A DNA stretch of 24,063 nucleotides, from the IMG/VR virus record IMGVR_UViG_3300010373_000138, positions 1 to 24,063 of that record. The stretch is one strand, 5' to 3'. The notes below the pieces were generated by a model. The model saw only the letters and a list, made by a program, of their open reading frames with translations, did not search any database and was not told the DNA's origin. The position numbers and the translations under genes were made by a program. Position 1 is the stretch's first letter; each line of letters begins with the position of its first letter. This document shows, in pieces, positions 13,859 through 20,562 of the stretch. This DNA is from a virus.

Positions 13859-14591
13859 GCTAGACGAAGCGGCGCTGGCCGAGTGCCGGAAGGCGTTTGA
13901 GGAGCGAACCGCCTCTCGCGGCATCAGCATTGAGATGGAGCCGGATGCATGGGGCAGGCCGCGATATAAACATTCGCACGTTGATTCAATGTGGGATGGC
14001 TTCCAAGCCGCCTGGTCAGCGCGCGATTCTAAACCCGTCGAATCCGACACCTTTAACGCCACCTGCGAGACAGCGCCGGAGGTGAAAGAAACCGCGAGAG
14101 AATATCTTGAGCGCACTTGCTTCGCTGCGCCGAGTACGCCTTCTATGCAGCCTCCTCCCCGCGAGGCAGCGCGGGAGATGAGGAGAGGTAGGGGTATGGA
14201 CAAAGAGAGAATTCTTATCGACCTAGCCTTAAAGTTCACCAAAGACTGTCTAGGGCTGGAATCGTTTTCCAGCAATGGTTCTGTGGAGGATGAAGCCATA
14301 ATCACTATACAAAAATGCGGTGATGGAAAAAACCGGCCATTCAGCTTCTATTATAACAATATTGCTGATGTTCTGGAAAGCGTGCGTAACTGGTGCCAGA
14401 AAAATTCTTTTGGGTGGCATATAGGAAGCGCGGATGAAACAGACCGTCTTACAGCAGTAATTTATATTGATATGGACGAAGTGGAGCGCCCGTGGATATC
14501 AGAACATGGCGATCTAGATGAAAATCCTTGTTACACTTTAATGTCCGCCTGTGTTGAAGCAGCTAAAGTTATTTCGGAGGCAAAACCATGA
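13845..14591 (+). CDS. Phage protein with two apparent domains, 248 aa
   Basis: The N-terminal part (1-115) contains the pattern HVDSMWDGFQAAWSARDSK, which recurs in phage early proteins. A Pro/Arg-rich linker (PPPREAAREMRRGRG) leads to a second part starting MDKERILIDLALKF. This second part ends DENPCYTLMSACVEAAKVI, resembling phage ABA-sandwich domains that often end with a helix of this kind. The internal ATG near 14196 has AGGAGAGG upstream, so the second part may also be made separately, or the gene may be a fusion. Start ATG 13845 follows AAGGTGG. The gene end overlaps the next gene as ATGA. Function is unknown. Confidence 0.65.
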   Translation: MASDKLDEAALAECRKAFEERTASRGISIEMEPDAWGRPRYKHSHVDSMWDGFQAAWSARDSKPVESDTFNATCETAPEVKETAREYLERTCFAAPSTPSMQPPPREAAREMRRGRGMDKERILIDLALKFTKDCLGLESFSSNGSVEDEAIITIQKCGDGKNRPFSFYYNNIADVLESVRNWCQKNSFGWHIGSADETDRLTAVIYIDMDEVERPWISEHGDLDENPCYTLMSACVEAAKVISEAKP

Positions 14592-14854
14592 CCACCCTGA
14601 CCAAGCTGGAGAGCGTGAGGGCGGCGCTGACTGCTTCCAAAGAATTTTCTGACTGGTTTATGCGGCACTCATGTCAGGCGGATTACGCACACTCTGAATT
14701 AGGTGAGAAATTGGAAGAAACCGCTGGATGGAAAGAAATAGTGGACGCTGGTTACAACGGATTGATGGCATCATATCATAGTCAATTTGAAGAAGCCCTC
14801 ATCACACTAAATGAGGTGATCGCGGAAGTGGTAATTGCCAACGGGAGAAAATGA
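14588..14854 (+). CDS. Small acidic helical protein, 88 aa, unknown function
   Basis: The product begins MTTLTKLESVRAALTASKEF. It contains aromatic-rich and acidic helices (FSDWFMRHSCQADYAHSE, GWKEIVDAGYNGLMASYHSQ) and ends EVIAEVVIANGRK. ATG 14588 overlaps the previous stop as ATGA and has GGAGG eight bases upstream, so translation is well supported. It lies in a run of rightward early-type genes. No family is recognised. Confidence 0.65.
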   Translation: MTTLTKLESVRAALTASKEFSDWFMRHSCQADYAHSELGEKLEETAGWKEIVDAGYNGLMASYHSQFEEALITLNEVIAEVVIANGRK

Positions 14855-14857
14855 GCC

Positions 14858-15003
14858 ATGAAGCAAATATCTGAGGAAGTAAGTCTGATTGCTTTTTTTC
14901 AGCGCTCATAGGATACGGGATATTACATTCATGGCTCATAACTGTCTTTGGTTTCATCGCCGCTATTATTGTGGATATTCTCACGCTAAAAGACAATTAT
15001 TAA
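14858..15003 (+). pseudogene. Small membrane protein gene with a -1 frameshift at a T7 run
   Basis: ATG 14858 opens MKQISEEVSLIAFF, then the frame stops at TAG 14909. Directly at the TTTTTTT run (14893-14899) the -1 frame continues SALIGYGILHSWLITVFGFI and AAIIVDILTLKDNY, stopping at TAA 15003, five bases before the next gene. Joined, they give a 48-aa protein with one or two hydrophobic membrane segments and a charged end. The -1 frame has no ATG, GTG or TTG of its own after an upstream TGA. Either one T was lost from a run of eight, or ribosomes slip on the run. Function is unknown; a small phage membrane protein is likely. Confidence 0.6.
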
Positions 15004-15007
15004 TCCC

Positions 15008-15202
15008 ATGACATCTGAAGAATTGAAATTATTGCGCAAGACGCTAAAAATCTCTCAACAAGCGCTCGCAGATAAACTAAATATCTCATGCAGTGTAATT
15101 AAAAAGATCGAAACAAACCGTGTCAAAATGCGGGAATCGTTAATTGCTAAAATAGAGGACATTAAAAATGGCAAAAATGACGAACAAGGAAAAATTCCGT
15201 GA
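15008..15202 (+). CDS. XRE-family helix-turn-helix protein, 64 aa
   Basis: The product has a compact HTH domain: ELKLLRKTLKIS, QQALADKLNIS and CSVIKKIETNRVKM (residues 5-40), followed by a short basic tail. It is Cro/C1-like in size and would bind DNA as a dimer. ATG 15008 lacks a convincing ribosome site but follows the preceding stop by five bases. The end overlaps the next gene by 35 bp. It is a third small regulator in the window, separate from the repressor pair near 21400, and its target is not evident. Confidence 0.75.
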   Translation: MTSEELKLLRKTLKISQQALADKLNISCSVIKKIETNRVKMRESLIAKIEDIKNGKNDEQGKIP

Positions 15203-15419
15203 AACTTATGCGCAGGCATTCCGTGAAGTGCAGCATTATTACATCCACCTGCGCGACGTGAATCCGCAGAAGCTCATTGATGATGTGATGAAAGTAGCAC
15301 TGGACAATATCGGTCTGGTACAAATCAATACGCCAGCTTTTGAGCTTACGACCAAGCGCCTAGGGATTCGGCATACATACCGCTCAATTGCCAAATACCT
15401 CAATGAAAAAAGCGCCTAG
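15168..15419 (+). CDS. Small phage protein, 83 aa, unknown function
   Basis: The product begins MAKMTNKEKFRETYAQAFRE. It is helical in the first half and has a possible DNA-binding-like second half (INTPAFELTTKRLGIRHTYR, then SIAKYLNEKSA). ATG 15168 has AGAGGA about nine bases upstream; ATG 15177 is an alternative. The end converges with the VapE gene and overlaps it by four bases, with no terminator between the opposing operons. The Lys/Arg-rich pattern suggests nucleic-acid contact, without proof. Confidence 0.65.
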   Translation: MAKMTNKEKFRETYAQAFREVQHYYIHLRDVNPQKLIDDVMKVALDNIGLVQINTPAFELTTKRLGIRHTYRSIAKYLNEKSA

Positions 15420-16645
15420 TATAACCGCAGCGCCGGTACTTTAAGCAAGCGCTTCCCATTTGAGTTACGCCTTTCATCGCCATTCAATTTCAAGATATGG
15501 CCGGTAATAATACGCGTTTCTTTAGGGGTGATGTTTTTAATCCCGATGTCTTCCGCTATTTTTGTGGCGGTCTTCCATTCGGCAACTAGCCCCATTTCAT
15601 CCCAGCGGTATTTATCTTGGATTATTTCGCCAATGGGATCAATTTGCATATGCGTTTCGTTGATCCGGCGGATATGCTCCTTCTCATCGGGAAGCAGTCT
15701 CCAATCTTCGCCGTGATTTTCAACCAAATCCATTACCTCGGCCCATAGCTGCTGCATGTCAATTTCATGGTAGCTATTGATTTTTGTGCAAGGGATCGTC
15801 CAGAAACGCCGGTTTCCAGCCGTATCGCTGAGGTAAATCGTTTGATCGACGCTGGCGACCATTGCGGTGCGCCGTGGATAGCGTTTATCCCCCTCCCCGT
15901 ATGGACGGCGCATCGTATCGTGATCTCGCGTAATAAACGCCTTCAGGGCGTCTATATCGGCTTTCCTGAAGGTGGCTCCAATTTCCCCCAGCTCCACAAT
16001 CCAGTAGCTAATAACCTGGCTGATACTATCCTTGTCTTTGGGGTCAACGGTGGCATCGGTACGAATCAGCTCTTTGCGCACGTTCTCCGGTACAAGTTTC
16101 TTTACCCACCACGTTTTTCCCAAATCCTGAGGGCCTTGTAAAACCAGACACCCGGCGCTGTCCACCCCTTCCCCGCGCGCCATGCATACCGCAGTAATCA
16201 GCCAGCGCCGTACCAGTAATTCCTTTGCTTCCGTTTCCGGGCTTTCCAGCGTATTATAAAACTGCTGAAGGCGGCTGACACCATCCCAGCGCGCGCTCTT
16301 TATCCATTGCAATACCGGATTGTATTGGTTTTCATCGGCGATACGCGTGAGGTACATCTTATAGCCGTCCGTGGGTATCTTCCATTCTTTCAGCCGGGAG
16401 TAAATACAGGCAAGCGCTGCCTCTTCTTCGTTTTCGGAGCTAAAAGATTCATCCGGGATAGAGTGAAAATTGCGTTTGCTTATGACATTATAGCGGCATG
16501 TGATGTTATAATAATTAAGCAAATCACGCATGTTCTCGATGGTTGCCAAGAACTTGCTTCTGTTGGAAGGATCGGCGTGCGTGAATAAAAGCTCGGCGCG
16601 CTGTTCCTTCGTCTCGGCTGGTGTGTCCGATTCGAGCGCAGCCAT
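15416..16645 (-). CDS. VapE/virulence-associated E-type helicase (phage replication ATPase)
   Basis: The 409-aa product matches the VirE/VapE domain family of phage and island replication proteins. An N-terminal region includes YNPVLQWIKSARWDGVSRL. Walker A is GPQDLGKT (about 171-178) and the Walker B-like strand is YWIVELGE (216-223). Further conserved stretches are KAFITRDHDTMRRPYGEG, VASVDQTIYL and GNRRFWTIP. Members are SF3-like ATPases, often coupled to primase domains; no primase domain is present here. ATG 16645 has AGGAA seven bases upstream; the frame stays open 34 codons further to 16747 with several Cys residues. It is the last gene of the leftward early operon and probably serves phage DNA replication. 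Confidence 0.85.
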   Translation of the reverse strand: MAALESDTPAETKEQRAELLFTHADPSNRSKFLATIENMRDLLNYYNITCRYNVISKRNFHSIPDESFSSENEEEAALACIYSRLKEWKIPTDGYKMYLTRIADENQYNPVLQWIKSARWDGVSRLQQFYNTLESPETEAKELLVRRWLITAVCMARGEGVDSAGCLVLQGPQDLGKTWWVKKLVPENVRKELIRTDATVDPKDKDSISQVISYWIVELGEIGATFRKADIDALKAFITRDHDTMRRPYGEGDKRYPRRTAMVASVDQTIYLSDTAGNRRFWTIPCTKINSYHEIDMQQLWAEVMDLVENHGEDWRLLPDEKEHIRRINETHMQIDPIGEIIQDKYRWDEMGLVAEWKTATKIAEDIGIKNITPKETRIITGHILKLNGDERRNSNGKRLLKVPALRLY

Positions 16646-16765
16646 GCTTTTTCCTGGTTTCTTGGCCAATTTTTTCTCAAAGAAATAAAAGTTGGTGCCA
16701 CAGGCGCACGCCAACCGGGGGAGGCAGCGCGGCCTATGACATAGCAAAACTGAACGGTTTAATAA

Positions 16766-17173
16766 TTAACTGGGAACCACGGTGCGCTCCCCCTTTGCGC
16801 AGCTAGTATCCGCATCGCCTGCGGTTTCCGGGGCAACCTTCGTCAGTTCTTTTAATTGTTTTTTTAGCGCAATGATTTGTCGTGAATTATCAGCTATCGC
16901 CCGCTGCAATACGATATGCCGCTCTAACTCTTCGCCGAACAATTGGACAATTTGCGCATGGTGTTCCTTGATTTCTTCATAGCCAAGGAATGACTGTGCC
17001 AGCAAAATAACGTCGATTTTTAGTCCGAGAATATCCGCCACCACCTTGTCTCGCCGATATTCAGGGCTGTCATGATATGCGCCTGGTTTTTCCAGCGCCC
17101 ATCGTTGCTCTATTTTCTCTAGCTCTTGATAAAGGTACTCCGTATCTCGGCCCGTGATATTGCGGAGGCTCAT
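16766..17173 (-). CDS. Phage protein with helical/coiled-coil regions, 135 aa
   Basis: The product begins MSLRNITGRDTEYLYQELEK and is mostly helical. A first half contains PEYRRDKVVADILGLKIDVI; a long charged helix follows (ERHIVLQRAIADNSRQIIAL, KKQLKELTKV), probably a coiled coil, then a polar tail. Its ATG overlaps the stop of the NrdR-like gene as ATGA, with GGAGAG about eight bases upstream. It precedes the VapE gene, so a replication-associated accessory role is possible. No family is recognised. Confidence 0.65.
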   Translation of the reverse strand: MSLRNITGRDTEYLYQELEKIEQRWALEKPGAYHDSPEYRRDKVVADILGLKIDVILLAQSFLGYEEIKEHHAQIVQLFGEELERHIVLQRAIADNSRQIIALKKQLKELTKVAPETAGDADTSCAKGERTVVPS

Positions 17174-17418
17174 TTGCCACTCTCCGCGCGCTGGAGAACT
17201 TCTTTTAATGCGTTCAAAAGATCGTAATGCGGGCGCACCTGCTCTGGATGAGTTGACTCCACTTGGTGTCTAGTCATCTCATAGGTGTTGAATTTAGCAC
17301 CGCAATCACAGCATTTTCTGCGGCGGAATTGTAAATATCGGAATTTCTGCGCCATAGCATCCGTATGGCCTTCGGGACGCGAATTAATAACTTTGCTGAC
17401 GGTATGGCGGCAGGTCAT
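17170..17418 (-). CDS. NrdR-like zinc-ribbon protein without ATP-cone, 82 aa
   Basis: Cellular NrdR is a repressor of ribonucleotide reductase genes with an N-terminal zinc ribbon and an ATP-cone. This product retains the ribbon pattern: VINSRPEGHTD parallels the NrdR V-x-D-S-R-P region, and FRRRKCCDCGAKFNTYEMTR parallels RRRREC-x2-C-x-RFTTYE. It is followed only by a short helical tail (LLNALKEVLQRAESGK), so no ATP-cone exists. The first zinc pair appears altered to Cys-Arg-His (MTCRHTV) instead of CxxC. Start ATG 17418 overlaps the previous stop (ATGA). It could be a DNA-binding mimic or regulator of nucleotide metabolism; this is inference. Confidence 0.6.
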   Translation of the reverse strand: MTCRHTVSKVINSRPEGHTDAMAQKFRYLQFRRRKCCDCGAKFNTYEMTRHQVESTHPEQVRPHYDLLNALKEVLQRAESGK

Positions 17419-17645
17419 TGCAGCCCCCACGCCACAACGATTTCCTGTTCTCCCTCCGGGGAGATCGTAGATACTCTCAGCACCTTTGTCCGGATAATAT
17501 CGTTGAAGTTTTTATCTTCCTTCATAAAACGCCGCATGCCGGATTCGGTGGCGAACATATGCCTGTCTTCCCATTTGTAATCGTGACGAATGGAAAGCGT
17601 CCACATGCCAGGACGGTAAGGCTTTCCCGTGTAATTGATCTTCAT
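17415..17645 (-). CDS. Small phage protein, 76 aa, unknown function
   Basis: The product begins MKINYTGKPYRPGMWTLSIR. Its beta-rich composition continues through HDYKWEDRHMFATESGMRRF and ends VSTISPEGEQEIVVAWGLQ. ATG 17645 has GAGGAG seven bases upstream and overlaps the preceding stop as ATGA; a longer upstream extension of the frame has no such support. It is part of the densely coupled leftward operon. No family is recognised. Confidence 0.65.
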   Translation of the reverse strand: MKINYTGKPYRPGMWTLSIRHDYKWEDRHMFATESGMRRFMKEDKNFNDIIRTKVLRVSTISPEGEQEIVVAWGLQ

Positions 17646-17866
17646 GATTGACTCCTCATGTAATGAGCGAGAGATGAGCCACAGCAGGAGCAGCGTTTCT
17701 TGATGCTCTTCAGCTTTCTTTGGTTGCATTGCTGCGAAAGAAGGACGCTGATAGTTCGCCGCGTGGCCGGGCGCGTTTCGTTAACCATTTTCTCTACTTG
17801 GCCACGGGTAATACCGTCCGGATGGTCGGTTACGATTTGTAAGATAAGCAGCCGCAGAGAGGTCAT
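17642..17866 (-). CDS. Small winged-helix-like protein with C-terminal Cys motif, 74 aa
   Basis: The product begins MTSLRLLILQIVTDHPDGIT. The segment RGQVEKMVNETRPATRRTIS resembles a helix-turn-helix pair, followed by VLLSQQCNQRKLKS and a Cys motif (RCSCCGSS). This looks like a small winged-helix DNA-binding protein with a partial zinc knuckle, by pattern only. ATG 17866 overlaps the upstream stop as ATGA. Position between a nuclease gene and small early genes suggests a role in DNA transactions or regulation. Confidence 0.55.
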   Translation of the reverse strand: MTSLRLLILQIVTDHPDGITRGQVEKMVNETRPATRRTISVLLSQQCNQRKLKSIKKRCSCCGSSLAHYMRSQS

Positions 17867-18333
17867 GGCGCGCCCCACGCAATTGCATCATCCACTTTCT
17901 TTTCCCATGACCGTAAATCCGGCTCGATAATCATGTCATGAGTGCGCTTGAGGCCGTGCGCCACGAGGATATCGCTAAACTGCTTTACAGACCCCGGCGT
18001 ATGGCACGGAATGTCCATTTCGCGCATGTTCCAGCCGAAAGCCTCCTGATCCTTGGATAAGCGACTATCGACCTTAAAATCCATCCAGAGGAAGCCCTGA
18101 CGCGGCCAGAAAAACATATCGTAAATACCGCGCCTCAATCCCATCATTTTTAGGAAAAATCCCTCGCGCTTATCCCGTCCCTGAGCGATATGAGTAAATC
18201 GCTGGCGTCCGTCATGATCGAAAAGTTCAGGGAATGGGCGTGAGACTTGGATCGCCTTTTTCCCCTCGCCAAGCTTGCCATTGAGATAGGCCACACTTGC
18301 GACTTGCAGTATGAATTCCGGGTTGTGGCTCAT
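17863..18333 (-). CDS. VRR-NUC-type endonuclease
   Basis: The 156-aa product carries a PD-(D/E)XK nuclease pattern typical of VRR-NUC proteins. GLRRGIYDMFFW supplies the first acidic residue (Asp). GFLWMDFKVDSRLSKDQEAF supplies the second acid and Lys (D-x-K) and the family's conserved Gln (KDQ). A C-terminal helix (VKQFSDILVAHGL) resembles the family end. VRR-NUC enzymes cut branched or structured DNA and are common in phage replication modules. ATG 18333 has GGAGG about eight bases upstream and overlaps the upstream stop as ATGA; an in-frame ATG at 18351 is less well placed. Confidence 0.75.
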   Translation of the reverse strand: MSHNPEFILQVASVAYLNGKLGEGKKAIQVSRPFPELFDHDGRQRFTHIAQGRDKREGFFLKMMGLRRGIYDMFFWPRQGFLWMDFKVDSRLSKDQEAFGWNMREMDIPCHTPGSVKQFSDILVAHGLKRTHDMIIEPDLRSWEKKVDDAIAWGAP

Positions 18334-18536
18334 TCCACTTCCTCCATGCAATAAGCAGCCATGACGCCACGTATCTGCCGCTGCAGCGTCTGAACCTCTC
18401 GGGCGCGCGCACTGTCAAGACGTATGAATTCGTCATTATTTGACTGAAGCGTATTTAATTGCGCCTCAAATTCCCTTAGTTTTTGCTCAAGACGGCGAAT
18501 GCGCGCGTCATTGTCAATATTTGGTAGTTCGCTCAT
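18330..18536 (-). CDS. Small coiled-coil protein, 68 aa
   Basis: The product begins MSELPNIDNDARIRRLEQKL. It is a continuous heptad-like helix (REFEAQLNTLQSNNDEFIRL, REVQTLQRQIRG) ending AAYCMEEVE. ATG 18536 has AAGGGGGGA just upstream, an excellent site. It overlaps the nuclease gene as ATGA. It probably oligomerises; the partner is unknown. Similar small coiled-coil proteins are frequent in early phage operons. Confidence 0.65.
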   Translation of the reverse strand: MSELPNIDNDARIRRLEQKLREFEAQLNTLQSNNDEFIRLDSARAREVQTLQRQIRGVMAAYCMEEVE

Positions 18537-18561
18537 ATTCCCCCCTTAAAGATATTCGGTT

Positions 18562-18978
18562 TCAAAACCCCTGTTGCATGGAGTCGATAAAATCCCTCAT
18601 TTTTTTGAAATCAACTTTGTATATCTCGGCGATTTTCGTTATGTTAAATCGCTGCTTATTCATCATTTTCTCAATAGCTGGCCAATCGCTCGCATCTAGG
18701 GGTTGTCCATTCGGACGTGTGCCGATATATTCCTCGGCTGGGGCTGGTAGTTGAGCGGGTTCAACGCCATCAGCAATGACAAGAGCGCTAAATGCAGCTC
18801 CTCCCTTCAGTTCCAAATGTGCTCTTGCCGCAATCTCAGCGTGAACGCTGGCGTTTACTTGCGCCGCTAGCTTTGCAATCTGTCCCGCCCGCGCCTGGTC
18901 AAGCGTTCCGGCGCGAACATCCTGCATTGCTTGGGTAAGAAATTTTCGCAAATCTCCCATGGTTTTAAGCTCGGGCAT
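18562..18978 (-). CDS. Conserved-looking phage early protein, 138 aa
   Basis: An N-terminal helical domain (MGDLRKFLTQAMQDVRAGTL, DQARAGQIAKLAAQVNAS) has a pattern seen in many phage early proteins (LR..L....DVRAG.ID...A). A linker follows with PAPAEEYIGTRPNGQPLDAS, and a C-terminal putative helix-turn-helix (FNITKIAEIYKVDFKKMRDF). The product may bind DNA. ATG 18978 has GGAGGG about seven bases upstream and overlaps the previous gene by 14 bp. The specific role is not known. Confidence 0.65.
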   Translation of the reverse strand: MPELKTMGDLRKFLTQAMQDVRAGTLDQARAGQIAKLAAQVNASVHAEIAARAHLELKGGAAFSALVIADGVEPAQLPAPAEEYIGTRPNGQPLDASDWPAIEKMMNKQRFNITKIAEIYKVDFKKMRDFIDSMQQGF

Positions 18979-19348
18979 TCGATTCCCTCCTAAAAGCTCC
19001 GATCAATTTCTCCGTTTCTTTCCAATCGCGGATTTTTCTTTGCAGCGCCCTAAGCGTATTGCGGCATCCAAGACAAAACTGTCCATATTTGCTCTTGTCA
19101 TATTGGCTGTTCTTCTCAGCAAAGTTAAAATAACCGCAGGTAATATGCTGCCTGCCGCCAATTTTCCCACAACGTTCACATTGTTTGAGTTTTGAATAGC
19201 GGTATGCTGTGCATTGGTATCGGTTGCCTGGGCCGCGCTTAATCATCGTTCTTTCGTATTCAAAAATAAATTTATTCCCCCATTCCCGGTATCCATTATC
19301 CAGATACTCTTTTGAGGGAAGATCATTGAATTTAGACGCTCTCCTCAT
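18965..19348 (-). CDS. Zinc-finger phage protein, 127 aa
   Basis: The product contains CERCGKIGGRQHITCGYF and a later FCLGCRNTLRAL, giving two CxxC pairs plus His and Cys that could form one or two zinc sites (about residues 57-96). The N-terminus (SKEYLDNGYREWGNKFIFEY) and C-terminus (KIRDWKETEKLIGAFRR) are basic and helical. An HNH-like nuclease is possible, but the catalytic His-Asn pattern is not clear. Its start overlaps the preceding gene as ATGA. It lies beside the VRR-NUC and GapR-like genes, which suggests DNA metabolism. Confidence 0.65.
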   Translation of the reverse strand: MRRASKFNDLPSKEYLDNGYREWGNKFIFEYERTMIKRGPGNRYQCTAYRYSKLKQCERCGKIGGRQHITCGYFNFAEKNSQYDKSKYGQFCLGCRNTLRALQRKIRDWKETEKLIGAFRRESNARA

Positions 19349-19638
19349 GCAGCCTTCGCTTTCCGAACGCCACGTAACGCTTCTACATCGTCAATATAAA
19401 ACAGATGTGACTGGTTTTTAATTATATACCGGGCGTTCTCATTTCTTAGTCGCTTGCGTGCGGTTGCTACGCAGCAGTCCATAATCGTTGCTGCGGCATG
19501 AATAGTAAGGAAATTTATAAGGAGTTCTTGGTGGTAAACTCGATCAAATATTCCATACGATCCGCTCTCAATCTCTGCGCGGCGCGCCTCAAGCATTCCC
19601 CATGCACCACCGAATATTTCCTCGACAGTTGTTTGCAT
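19345..19638 (-). CDS. Possible small DNA-binding protein, 97 aa
   Basis: The product begins MQTTVEEIFGGAWGMLEARR. Its C-terminal half resembles a helix-turn-helix of excisionase or MerR style: HAAATIMDCCVATARKRLRN, then IIKNQSHLFYIDDVEALRG. Proteins of that kind read a short DNA site and often end in a short strand plus helix like this. ATG 19638 has GAGG about six bases upstream; the frame extends further upstream but into the GapR-like gene. The gene ends in an ATGA overlap. Assignment as DNA-binding is tentative. Confidence 0.6.
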   Translation of the reverse strand: MQTTVEEIFGGAWGMLEARRAEIESGSYGIFDRVYHQELLINFLTIHAAATIMDCCVATARKRLRNENARYIIKNQSHLFYIDDVEALRGVRKAKAA

Positions 19639-19645
19639 GGGAACC

Positions 19646-19963
19646 TCACTCAGAATCATCATTTGGCAGCATGCCAATTGCGCGCATGTAGAGTTCCAGT
19701 ACGGTTTCTTCCTCGTCGCGCTCGGCGGCATCCTGCTTGCGCAGGCGGATTATTTTGCGGATCGCTTTGATGTCAAATCCGTTTGCCTTGGCTTCAGCAA
19801 AAACATCCTTAATGTCGGTGCTGAGTTCGGCCCTTTCTTCTTCCAAACGCTCAATGCGCTCGATGATGCTGCAGAGTTGATCCCCCGCAACACCACCGGT
19901 ATGCAAGCGGCTATGGCCGATTACCGTTTCTTCTGAGTTTTCTATTGATTCAGTAATCGCCAT
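19646..19963 (-). CDS. GapR-like nucleoid protein (DUF2312)
   Basis: The 105-aa product matches GapR over nearly its whole length: GVAGDQLCSIIERIERLEEE, DIKDVFAEAKANGFDIKAIR and KIIRLRKQDAAERDEEETVL. GapR of alphaproteobacteria encircles overtwisted, AT-rich DNA and helps topoisomerases ahead of replication and transcription. An N-terminal extension of about 23 residues (MAITESIENSEETVIGHSR) precedes the domain. ATG 19963 has GGGGGA just upstream. Its place in the early leftward operon with VapE and a nuclease suggests use in phage replication or takeover of host chromosome structure. It also supports an alphaproteobacterial host. Confidence 0.88.
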   Translation of the reverse strand: MAITESIENSEETVIGHSRLHTGGVAGDQLCSIIERIERLEEERAELSTDIKDVFAEAKANGFDIKAIRKIIRLRKQDAAERDEEETVLELYMRAIGMLPNDDSE

Positions 19964-19974
19964 ATATCCCCCAA

Positions 19975-20157
19975 TTAGAATTTTGTTTGAGTTGTTGCGG
20001 CTGTGATTTGAACACCGGGGAGTTCATACCCAGCTTTCAGAGCCGCCCGGATTTTAACGTGATCGGGAACATCTTTGGCCGGTACTTGTCGGAATAGATG
20101 CGGCGCAGCGGTAAGAAGAGCAGCTTCGTCGGTGATGGTATATTTAGTTCTAGACAT
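19975..20157 (-). CDS. Small phage protein, 60 aa, unknown function
   Basis: The product begins MSRTKYTITDEAALLTAAPH and continues LFRQVPAKDVPDHVKIRAAL, ending PGVQITAATTQTKF. ATG 20157 has AAAGGA seven bases upstream. It sits 11 bp upstream of the GapR-like gene and 19 bp after the gp49-family gene, in one operon. No family is recognised. Confidence 0.65.
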   Translation of the reverse strand: MSRTKYTITDEAALLTAAPHLFRQVPAKDVPDHVKIRAALKAGYELPGVQITAATTQTKF

Positions 20158-20176
20158 GGTTTTTCCTTTGAGTTGG

Positions 20177-20503
20177 TTATGCAGTGGTGGTGGGATTTTC
20201 GGATTTCAGTTTATTTTTTTCTGCAAGCAGGAAGCCAAAGAGCGGCCATAGCTGACGGAACGCATTGTCATAGGCGATGCGCTCACCGATCTCTTGATTG
20301 TAATTCTCGGCATTCACGCAGGCAGATTCGCCGCTGACGCTAAAGCCGTTATCCAGTACGATGCGGCAGTGAGTAATGGTTTCACCGATGCGGGTGAATT
20401 CCGGTGATTGAGGAATGCGCGATTCGATATATTCTTTCGTTACGCGCTCAGCCGGAGATGCGGCTAAAAGCTCATCCAATTTTTCATTCGTAATAAGCGG
20501 CAT
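20177..20503 (-). CDS. N4 gp49/Sf6 gp66-family phage protein
   Basis: The 108-aa product matches this family of small phage proteins: RVTKEYIESRI near residue 20, ITHCRIVLDNGFSVSGESAC in the middle, and GERIAYDNAFRQLWPLFGFL near the end. The family is widespread in lambdoid and N4-like phages, with no established biochemical role. ATG 20503 has AAGGAAA upstream. It follows a gap that holds an opposing candidate promoter (20528-20556), so its expression may be influenced by antisense or convergent transcription. Confidence 0.8.
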   Translation of the reverse strand: MPLITNEKLDELLAASPAERVTKEYIESRIPQSPEFTRIGETITHCRIVLDNGFSVSGESACVNAENYNQEIGERIAYDNAFRQLWPLFGFLLAEKNKLKSENPTTTA

Positions 20504-20527
20504 TATTAATTTTCCTTTAATTGAGTG

Positions 20528-20556
20528 TTGACAAAGTTAATTTTAGTAGCTATTCA
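20528..20556 (+). promoter_or_regulatory. Candidate rightward promoter in leftward operon
   Basis: TTGACA (20528-20533) is followed after exactly 17 bases by TATTCA (20551-20556). It points against the surrounding leftward genes. Its transcript would start near 20563 and meet a strong hairpin at 20601-20635 followed by a T-run. Confidence 0.45.
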
Positions 20557-20562
20557 CCGCAT

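Noticed and set aside
14802-14996. Minus-strand 64-codon frame over the frameshifted membrane gene
   Set aside because: It runs against a tightly packed rightward operon and lacks a ribosome site; the split plus-strand gene explains the stretch better.
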